Shown here: positions 6,973 through 11,552 of the stretch, in pieces
How positions within the stretch are numbered: the stretch's first letter is position 1
How the letters are laid out: every line of letters begins with the position of its first letter
Assembly: GCA_017408725.1 (NCBI GenBank)
Contig: JAFQUA010000076.1
Coordinates: forward strand, 1 to 11,552
DNA length: 11,552 bases
Source: Oscillospiraceae bacterium
GTDB taxonomy: Bacteria; Bacillota_A; Clostridia; Oscillospirales; Oscillospiraceae
Reading direction: 5' to 3'
Made by a program: the position numbers and the translations under genes
Notes under the pieces: model-generated
The model's input: the letters and a program-made list of their open reading frames with translations, nothing else
Told to the model about the DNA's origin: nothing
Database searches by the model: none

Positions 6973-7563
6973 GTGACAAATATGTACAAATTATGCAAGA
7001 CGGAGCAATCCGCAGCCAGACAGCGCCAGCTGGAAGAAGGCCTTATGTCAGCTATGCTGACAAAGCGTTATGATGAGATCTCTGTCAGTGAACTTTGTGA
7101 TGCTCTCGCAATTCCCAGAAAATCCTTTTACCGGTACTTTTCCAGTAAGGATGGCGCGCTTCAAGCACTGATCGACCATACATTGATGGGCTTTGAAGGA
7201 TTTACCATCCCGTACCGCCGCAGTGCTGGTCGCACACTGCATGGAGAGTTGGAAGGTTTTTTTCAATTCTGGGTGCAGAACAAACCTCTGCTGGATGCGT
7301 TGGAGCGCAGCGGTATGAGCGGTATATTAATCGAGCGTGCCATATCCCATGCGCTGTCTGAAACGGTTATGCCGGTCCGGTTTTTGCCTAAGGACAGTAA
7401 GGAAGTCCAGAAACAGATCACAATGTTTGGTGTTTGCGGCTTGATGTCAATGGTGCTCACATGGCATCATGAAGGCTATCCCCAGTCGGCGGCTCAAATG
7501 GCCGGGATTGCGGCACGATTGCTGGAGCAACCCTTGTTTCCCAATGCCAACAGTTTTCTATAA
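6973..7563 (+). CDS. TetR/AcrR-family transcriptional regulator
   Basis: A 196-residue DNA-binding regulator. The N-terminal domain has the TetR helix-turn-helix at about 36-57, ISVSELCDALAIPRKSFYRYF, followed by SSKDGALQALIDH, the usual link to the ligand-binding domain. The C-terminal region (about 75-190) is mostly helical and would bind a small effector and dimerise; its class is not recognised. Start is GTG at 6973 (GAGGG 7 nt upstream) or ATG at 6982 (GGGGTG upstream); both are credible and differ by three residues. It sits between the symporter and the GH79 gene. TetR-type GusR controls the glucuronidase operon of E. coli, so local control of the sugar genes is the natural inference. 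The palindrome at 6824-6833 is its best candidate site. Confidence 0.9.
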   Translation: MTNMYKLCKTEQSAARQRQLEEGLMSAMLTKRYDEISVSELCDALAIPRKSFYRYFSSKDGALQALIDHTLMGFEGFTIPYRRSAGRTLHGELEGFFQFWVQNKPLLDALERSGMSGILIERAISHALSETVMPVRFLPKDSKEVQKQITMFGVCGLMSMVLTWHHEGYPQSAAQMAGIAARLLEQPLFPNANSFL

Positions 7564-7566
7564 CAA

Positions 7567-7610
7567 CTCCCTCCCTTGGCGTTTTGCGCAAAAGAGAGGG
7601 CGTTCTTTTG
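7567..7610 (+). terminator. Probable terminator after the TetR gene
   Basis: CCCTCCCTT (7569-7577) pairs with AAGAGAGGG (7592-7600) with one mismatch, and CGTTCTTTT follows. The loop contains the palindrome TTTTGCGCAAAA, which offers an alternative inner stem. It begins a few bases after the regulator stop codon and lies before the GH79 promoter, so GH79 probably has its own transcript. Confidence 0.6.
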
Positions 7611-7617
7611 TATGGGG

Positions 7618-7671
7618 GTGTCACAGTTGGTTTGTTTTGTCACTTCCCAATGCCTAATATTTTCGTATAAA
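7618..7671 (+). promoter_or_regulatory. Candidate GH79 promoter with the shared bipartite site
   Basis: GTGTCACA (7618-7625), 9 nt, then TTTTGTCAC (7635-7643) repeats the site found before the symporter. A -10-like TATAAA (7666-7671, within GTATAAAAT) lies 22 nt downstream; the matching gap at the symporter is 23 nt. No -35 box stands 16-18 nt upstream of the -10. TACAAT at 7701-7706 is a less likely -10 because its start would fall in the ribosome site. Confidence 0.6.
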
Positions 7672-7723
7672 ATAGAAAACAGTGTGGGGTTACACCCAAA
7701 TACAATAAGAGGAGAATGAGCAA

Positions 7724-9220
7724 ATGGCTGAGTTTGTAAAACTGTCTGCCTCCGGACTCGAGAAGCTCCGGGAAGTGGACGAGCGTCTGGTTTCTTATAA
7801 TGTAGAGATGACAGAAGTTACCGGCGGTACTTTCTGGAAGGCATATTCCGAGGCCCAGGTGGATGGTACAGAAGAGTTCCCTGTCATTAAGGATTGGACC
7901 AATATGGGGAATCTGCAGCAGTGGTACGATCCCATCGATACCACCAACCCTCGTTTGATCAAGCTGGCAAAGGATCTGGGAACCGCATGGGTTCGCGTAT
8001 CCGGTACATGGGCAAACAAGACCTACTATGACTTTGACAATAAATATGAGGGTAAGGTTCCCGAGGGATTCCAGAATGTGCTGACAAAGCAGCAGTGGCT
8101 GAATTTGCTGGATTTTGTCAAGGCCATCGGCGGCAAGCTGCTGGTTTCTATTGCAAACTGTCCCGGCATCCACGCTGCGGACGCGCCCATGCCCTTTGAA
8201 CAGGCAGAACTGCTGTTCCGCACTTCCAAGGAGTACGGTGTACCCATCAGTGCCGCGGAGTTTACCAATGAGCCCAATCTGATCGCCCTTTCCGGTCTGC
8301 CTCAGGGCTACACAGCGGCAGATCATGCCAGAGACCATGATCTGTTTGGCGCATGGCTGAAGGAGAATTATCCTGAGTGCCTGTTTGTCGGTCCTTGTAC
8401 GGTTGGTGATATCAATCTCTTTGGTTCTCTGGAAGGCGCAGGCGGCGGTATGGCTGCCGGTTTCCAGATCATTACCACGGAGCAGCTTCTGGGAGATTAC
8501 AAGTCTCCTATGGATGTGTTCAGCTATCACTACTATAACGGCGTTTCTGAGCGTGGTGCTGCCATGGGCGGCCACTGGCCGGTAGAAGCCTGCCTCAGTG
8601 AGCAGTATCTGGCGGTTGCTGCCGACTGCGCCCGGCAGTATATTGATCGCCGTGACCGTTATGTTCCCGGCGGTCAGATGTGGGTCACCGAGTCCGGTGA
8701 TGCCGGCTGCGGAGGCAATACATGGGCTTCCACCTACATGGATGTTCCCCGAACCCTCAACGAGCTGGGTGAATTCTGTACCATCACCGACGGCGTGATC
8801 TTCCATAACACATTGGCTTCCTCTGACTACGGCTTCCTGAAGCACGGAACATTTGAGCCCCGTCCTAACTATTTTGCGGTTCTTCTGTGGAACCGGCTGA
8901 TGGGCAAAACCGTGTATGCTTCCGGTGAAAAGATCCGGGAAGGCGCCCATGTCTATGTTCATTCCCGCAAGGACGGCAAGGATGGTCTTGCTTATCTGGT
9001 GATCAATAACTCCAGGGAAGTTACCAAGGTGGAACTGCCCAAGGAGGCAGAGGTCTACGCACTGACCGGCAACGGCAAGCTGCGCAGCCGTACCATGCTG
9101 CTGAATGGTCGTGAACTGGTTCTGGGCGAAAACGATACGCTGCCCTGCCTGTGCGGTGAAAAGACCCCAGCGGGTACTGTGGAAGTTGCACCCGGCGGAT
9201 GTACTTTCCTTGTGCTGTAA
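7724..9220 (+). CDS. Cytoplasmic GH79-family glycoside hydrolase (heparanase/beta-glucuronidase-like)
   Basis: This is predicted to cleave a terminal or internal glucuronoside by a retaining mechanism. The 498 residues show the clan GH-A pattern of family 79: acid/base Glu183 in FTNEPN (180-185), YHYYNG (268-273) matching HHYYLNG of human heparanase, the nucleophile Glu323 in MWVTESGDAGCGG (319-331), PRPNYFAVLLWNRLMG (379-394) matching PLPDYWLSLLFKKLVG, and a C-terminal beta domain with LLNGREL and TLP as in heparanase. There is no signal peptide, unlike secreted heparanases, so the enzyme should act inside the cell on imported oligosaccharides or glucuronides, which fits the neighbouring GPH symporter. 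The ATG at 7724 has AAGAGGAGA upstream. Family assignment comes from remembered motifs. The exact substrate (flavonoid or steroid glucuronide, glycosaminoglycan fragment) is open, and GH39/GH30-like relatives are a less likely alternative. Confidence 0.85.
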   Translation: MAEFVKLSASGLEKLREVDERLVSYNVEMTEVTGGTFWKAYSEAQVDGTEEFPVIKDWTNMGNLQQWYDPIDTTNPRLIKLAKDLGTAWVRVSGTWANKTYYDFDNKYEGKVPEGFQNVLTKQQWLNLLDFVKAIGGKLLVSIANCPGIHAADAPMPFEQAELLFRTSKEYGVPISAAEFTNEPNLIALSGLPQGYTAADHARDHDLFGAWLKENYPECLFVGPCTVGDINLFGSLEGAGGGMAAGFQIITTEQLLGDYKSPMDVFSYHYYNGVSERGAAMGGHWPVEACLSEQYLAVAADCARQYIDRRDRYVPGGQMWVTESGDAGCGGNTWASTYMDVPRTLNELGEFCTITDGVIFHNTLASSDYGFLKHGTFEPRPNYFAVLLWNRLMGKTVYASGEKIREGAHVYVHSRKDGKDGLAYLVINNSREVTKVELPKEAEVYALTGNGKLRSRTMLLNGRELVLGENDTLPCLCGEKTPAGTVEVAPGGCTFLVL

Positions 9221-9296
9221 CAAAAAAGAGCGTACCGTTCCGCGAGTTCCCATAGGGACAATTAGTGAACACATTTAAATTCAATAACTGTTCCTG
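9221..9296. other. Probable chromosome / mobile-element junction region
   Basis: Directly after the GH79 stop, bases 9222-9241 read AAAAAAGAGCGTACCGTTCC, the usual look of the left arm of a long terminator stem, but no complementary right arm or T-tract follows. The sequence instead changes to AT-rich DNA (9259-9290) before the hairpin at 9297. One explanation is that the element inserted within 9242-9296 and cut the original terminator. No attachment site can be confirmed with only one element end in view. Confidence 0.35.
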
Positions 9297-9335
9297 CATG
9301 GAGGCTGAGATTTCTCAGCCTCCATGTTCTTTTTT
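9297..9335 (+). terminator. Strong terminator between GH79 and the recombinase remnant
   Basis: Bases 9297-9310 (CATGGAGGCTGAGA) and 9313-9326 form a 14-bp perfect stem, with the tip probably opened to a 6-base loop, followed by TTCTTTTTT. The T-tract lies on the plus side only, so it ends GH79 transcription. The opposing recombinase stop codon (9334-9336) lies within the T-run. Confidence 0.85.
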
Positions 9336-10313
9336 ATGCCACCTTTTCAGTGTCTGGGTTTTCTGCCACCAGCGCCGCTTCTGCGGCATCGGCTTCGGGC
9401 ATATCATCCAGCAGGCCCACATCCCGGTAGTAGATCTTGATTTCTTGCACTGCGTTTCTGGAGTGCTTCTTGGAGCGTTCTCCGATGGTGACCTTCTGGA
9501 TGAAGGTTCGCAGGATCTCGGATGTCAGTTCATCGATCTGGCTGTATTTCTTTGCATTCTCGATGAACCGGGCAACATTGGTTGCGGTGGACTTCAGTTC
9601 CTCCAACCTAGCTTCTGCCGCAGGCAGGCGTTCCCGGATCTGCTTCTGTTCCTCGGTGTAACCTTGGGACAAGATGCGGTACTGCTCGTCCGGGATTCTG
9701 CCAAGGACATTGTCCTCATACAGCCGCTTGAACAGAGCAGTCAGTTCTGCCTGCCGCCGATTCAGAGCATCCACTTCATGCTGAAGCTGGGCGATCTCTT
9801 TCTGTGCTTTCTTGCTCTGCTTCTGGCTGATATGCTTTGCAAAGAGCATTTCATTCTGCCGTGCAAAGTGGGTCACTCGGCGAATGTCATCTAGCAGGAT
9901 TGCCGCCAGCTCCACTTCCCGGATGTAATGCCCAGAGCAGACTTCCTTGCCTTTCTTCTTGTAGGTGGAACACATGAAGTTGTTCTTTAGCTGGGGAAGA
10001 TCAATTCCGTATACTGTCCGACCTGAAGATACTCTCTGCCAAGTCTGGACATATCCTTGACGATTAGCGTTTCCACCATGCCAGCTTCCATCAACTCCAT
10101 CACTTCCTGCCAACCGGGGCGGTTGAAGTTGGTGCCAGTGTAACCGTCATCGTATAGGAACTTGGTGTTGGTGAAGCCTTTCTCTGCGGCGTACTTCTCC
10201 AACAATAGCCGTTGGTTCTGGATGCTGTTGGAATCATCCTGCCGGTTTCCTTTTTGGGAATCCTCCTGACTCAGTCTGCCATAGAGGATCGTAAACTTTT
10301 CTAAGCTTGTCAT
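9334..10313 (-). pseudogene. Large serine recombinase, broken by internal deletion and frameshift
   Basis: The first 108 codons (10313 down to a TAA at 9987) encode a resolvase-type catalytic domain: YGRLSQED with catalytic Ser15, then DDGYTGTNFNRPGWQ and DMSRLGREYLQVG. Reading then stops right after ELIFPS. In another frame from about 10000 down to 9334 the C-terminal part continues: CSTYKKKGKEVCSGHYIRE, the second half of the zinc ribbon, a long coiled coil (QLQHEVDALNRRQAELTALFKRLYEDNVLG) and a terminal DUF4368-like end (KVTIGERSKKHSRNAVQEIKIYY). The Recombinase domain and first zinc-ribbon cysteines, some 200 or more residues of a usual 530-560, are missing at the junction. The start ATG at 10313 has AAAGGAG upstream. 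The truncated catalytic domain alone cannot bind attachment sites in the normal way, so loss of function is very likely. Confidence 0.88.
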
Positions 10314-10329
10314 ATTACTCCTTTCCGGA

Positions 10330-10367
10330 CAAGCCGATACGGTATTTCCAACATACCGTATCGCTTG
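10330..10367. repeat. Long hairpin between the tnpW-like gene and the recombinase gene
   Basis: CAAGC (10330-10334) and GATACGGTAT (10336-10345) pair with ATACCGTATC (10353-10362) and GCTTG (10363-10367): 15 pairs with one bulged C and a 7-base loop. No T-tract follows on either strand. It lies just upstream of the recombinase ribosome site (AAAGGAG near 10319-10325). It may be an attenuator or mRNA-stabilising element, or a protein-binding site of the element. Confidence 0.65.
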
Positions 10368-10387
10368 CCACAAGTCTAGTAGATTTT

Positions 10388-10657
10388 TTACTTTTTCTCC
10401 AAATCATTATCGATAATTCGGAGTAACTTCTGGGTGGGTGTTGCAGTGGAGGTTGAGGAAAATACAGAACGGACAAGGAACATCCGTCCACCGACTACCA
10501 TCTCCCTCTGCAATTCCATTCCTTCTTCCGTTTCCCTATAGCGGGTATCCCGATATACAGGAAGCACCTTACCATCGATTTCCCGCTTGACAGCACGGTC
10601 AGGGTGATACGCACCCAACAATCCTGTTTTCATATATTCTACAAATTCTATAGTCAT
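10388..10657 (-). CDS. tnpW: TnpW-like transposon-encoded protein
   Basis: An 89-residue protein whose C-terminal half, MFLVRSVFSSTSTATPTQKLLRIIDND, follows the TnpW family pattern: a beta strand, an F-S-x-T-S-x-x-T stretch, then a helix ending K-L-x-R-I-I. TnpW is a small protein of unknown function carried by Tn4451-like and related clostridial elements, usually next to the recombinase. The N-terminal half (EYMKTGLLGAYHPDRAVKREIDGKVLPVYRDTRYRE) is basic. ATG at 10657 with AAAGGA 6-7 nt upstream is preferred to a TTG six codons earlier. The broken recombinase follows after 74 nt with a strong hairpin in between. Family recognition is by memory of the motif and is fairly secure. Confidence 0.75.
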   Translation of the reverse strand: MTIEFVEYMKTGLLGAYHPDRAVKREIDGKVLPVYRDTRYRETEEGMELQREMVVGGRMFLVRSVFSSTSTATPTQKLLRIIDNDLEKK

Positions 10658-10689
10658 CAATATCCTTTCTCCCAAGTTTGGGGTTGGGA

Positions 10690-10711
10690 CAGCAGGCTAC
10701 ATTGCCTGCTG
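10690..10711. repeat. Hairpin across the stop codon of the small acidic ORF
   Basis: CAGCAGGC (10690-10697) and GCCTGCTG (10704-10711) form an 8-bp GC-rich stem with a 6-base loop. The TAG stop of the ORF at 10697-10924 lies at the edge of the loop. There is no T-tract. It may modulate read-through to the tnpW-like gene. Confidence 0.4.
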
Positions 10712-10924
10712 CCAATTGTGTTCTTCTTCCTCGGCTTCCAGTTCAGCGAGGAATTCATTGAAGTCCTGCTCGTCCTGGATAACCTGTTCTTCGGTTTTGT
10801 TTTCGGTCAGTGCCATGGCTGTACCGATGGCAAGACCAAGGATCGTGCCGACATCGGAGCCAGCCTGTTCCGCTTCGATGCGCTTCCGGCGCTGTTCAGG
10901 ATCTTCGCTGTCATCTTCGATCAG
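10697..10924 (-). CDS. Small acidic element-borne protein, start codon unclear
   Basis: I do not recognise this gene. The open frame encodes a Glu/Asp-rich protein with one short hydrophobic patch, GTILGLAIGTAMAL, in the middle and a charged C-terminal helix (EEQVIQDEQDFNEFLAELEAEEEE). The frame runs well upstream of 10924, to an ATG at 11285-11287, but most of that overlaps the gene at 10921-11418. No ATG, GTG or TTG lies in frame near a sensible start. A CTG at 10924-10922 overlaps the upstream TGA stop as CTGA, copying the common ATGA overlap of coupled genes; I use it here as a provisional start (75 residues). A -1 frameshift from the upstream gene or loss of the true start by mutation are alternatives. 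Only the C-terminal frame is supported. Confidence 0.45.
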   Translation of the reverse strand: MIEDDSEDPEQRRKRIEAEQAGSDVGTILGLAIGTAMALTENKTEEQVIQDEQDFNEFLAELEAEEEEHNWQQAM

Positions 10925-11418
10925 CCTGCCAGCAGATGCCAGACCACGCAGACCAGCGCCGATGCCACCATAGAAGCTGCCACCGATATGCGGGTCAGCT
11001 TTCTGACCTTCTGCTCCAGCCGGGAAGTGGTAGCTTCCATAGCCTTGAGACTGTCGGAGAGCATCCCGGACAGTTCCGAAGAAAACTTCTCTCTCACGCT
11101 CCCATCCTGTTGCAGGATTCGCCGCATGGAGGACTGCATCTCCCGGCTTTCCGTTTGCAGTACCGTCCGCTGATCCGTCAGCAGATCCTGCCAATCCTGC
11201 CGGGTTGCCAGTGTATCGATCTGCTTGTACAGGGTCGGCTGGAACTGCACCGCGTGCCGGAGCAGATTCATTTCTTCCTCCCGCCATTCCTCCGGGATAG
11301 CGTAAACCACCATCTCGTAAGGAATCCTCTGCCGGGTTTCCACGGCCTGCCCATTGGCTTGGATCAACGCTTCCATTGCGGTAGCGCTCAAACTGTTGTT
11401 TTCGTAATCGGAATTCAT
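10921..11418 (-). CDS. Hypothetical protein with C-terminal membrane anchor, element-borne
   Basis: I do not recognise this 165-residue protein. The first 80 residues are helical and contain YEMVVYAIPEEWREEEMNLL and a Trp-containing WQDLL segment. Residues 85-142 look like an extended helix, probably coiled coil (LQTESREMQSSMRRILQQ, SLKAMEATTSRLEQKVRKL). Residues 144-163 form one transmembrane segment at the very C-terminus. The shape, cytoplasmic coiled coil plus tail anchor, resembles accessory membrane proteins of mobilizable elements, but no function is claimed. ATG at 11418 has AAGGAG about 10 nt upstream; a TTG two codons earlier is possible. It overlaps the next small ORF. Confidence 0.65.
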   Translation of the reverse strand: MNSDYENNSLSATAMEALIQANGQAVETRQRIPYEMVVYAIPEEWREEEMNLLRHAVQFQPTLYKQIDTLATRQDWQDLLTDQRTVLQTESREMQSSMRRILQQDGSVREKFSSELSGMLSDSLKAMEATTSRLEQKVRKLTRISVAASMVASALVCVVWHLLAG

Positions 11419-11424
11419 TTTCAA

Positions 11425-11552
11425 TATTCTCCTTGTATTATAGAGTAGTAGTTTTTAGTGTCCCTCTTCAAGGACATATGCTACACTGTAAGGGATGCTG
11501 TGGATCGGTATTTTTCTCCTACCGCACGACGGTTCCCGAAAGGCTCCAACCA
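11425..11552. other. Right-edge stretch; possible 3' end of an upstream minus-strand gene
   Basis: No complete gene is visible. Two minus-strand frames are open from the window edge: one for 23 codons to a TAG near 11481, the other for 34 codons to a TAA near 11449. Either could be the tail of another element gene. A short inverted repeat (TGTCC and GGACA, about 11459-11477) has no T-tract. Confidence 0.3.

Larger units (their letters stand above)
9297..11552 (-). mobile_element. End of a decayed integrative element with TnpW and a large serine recombinase (partial)
   Basis: The segment holds, in transcription order, two small unrecognised ORFs, a TnpW-like gene and a broken large serine recombinase, all on the minus strand. 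TnpW next to a TnpX-type recombinase is a hallmark of Tn4451-like and related clostridial integrative elements. The recombinase gene normally lies at one end of such elements, which agrees with its position against the chromosomal GH79 gene. The other end lies beyond the window. With its recombinase disrupted, the element should not move by itself. The left limit given is approximate. Confidence 0.75.

Noticed and set aside
7640..9274. A 544-codon open frame on the minus strand, antisense to the GH79 gene
   Set aside because: It lies opposite a clearly conserved enzyme, has no credible ribosome site or family motif, and is an expected by-product of the codon usage of the plus-strand gene.
10406..10417. 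Perfect palindrome ATTATCGATAAT
   Set aside because: It lies inside the coding end of the tnpW-like gene (residues IIDND), which explains it without a regulatory role.
11437..11442. TATAAT on the minus strand upstream of the tail-anchored protein gene
   Set aside because: The predicted start would fall inside the ribosome site and only a weak GGGACA stands at the -35 position.
1..11552. CRISPR arrays, tRNA or rRNA genes
   Set aside because: No regularly spaced repeat series, tRNA cloverleaf or rRNA-like conserved stretch was seen on either strand.

Overview
This window looks like chromosomal DNA from a low-to-mid-GC Firmicute of the Clostridia, probably a gut anaerobe. The evidence is strong AGGAGG-type ribosome sites, TTGACA/TATAAT promoters, gene families typical of that group, and a Tn4451-like (TnpW plus large serine recombinase) mobile element. 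The genus cannot be fixed from sequence alone.

Layout. (1) Bases 1-2740 hold a polar amino-acid ABC importer on the minus strand, in the order lipoprotein binding protein, permease, ATPase. It has a clear promoter (2710-2738), an intercistronic hairpin after the binding-protein gene (1730-1762) and a GNRA-loop terminator at the end (82-120). (2) Bases 2903-5024 hold a two-gene minus-strand operon, metY (O-acetylhomoserine sulfhydrylase) followed 3 nt later by tcdA (tRNA t6A dehydratase/cyclase), with a near-consensus promoter and a terminator. (3) Bases 5142-9240 hold a three-gene sugar module: a GPH/MelB-type sodium-sugar symporter (minus), a divergent TetR-family regulator (plus), and a cytoplasmic GH79 (heparanase/beta-glucuronidase-like) glycoside hydrolase (plus). 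(4) From about 9240 to the right edge lies the end of a decayed integrative element: a serine recombinase broken by an internal deletion and frameshift, TnpW, and two small unrecognised ORFs, all on the minus strand.

How the parts work together. The most interesting part is region 3. The transporter and GH79 promoters both lack a good -35 box. Each carries the same bipartite site, GTGTCACA-N9-TTTTGTC-N-C, in the same orientation and 22-23 nt upstream of its -10 box. This suggests the importer and the intracellular hydrolase are switched on together by one regulator. The transporter promoter also has a palindrome, GTTCATGAAC, against its -10 box, a candidate operator for the divergent TetR protein. 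The module is therefore a good candidate for an undescribed uptake-and-cleavage system for a uronic-acid glycoside, a GH79 counterpart of the TetR-controlled GH2 glucuronidase operon of E. coli. Substrate and regulator assignment are inferences.

The mobile element seems to have landed just behind the GH79 gene. What may be the left arm of the GH79 terminator (9222-9241) has no matching right arm, and a different strong terminator (9297-9335) now separates GH79 from the recombinase remnant.
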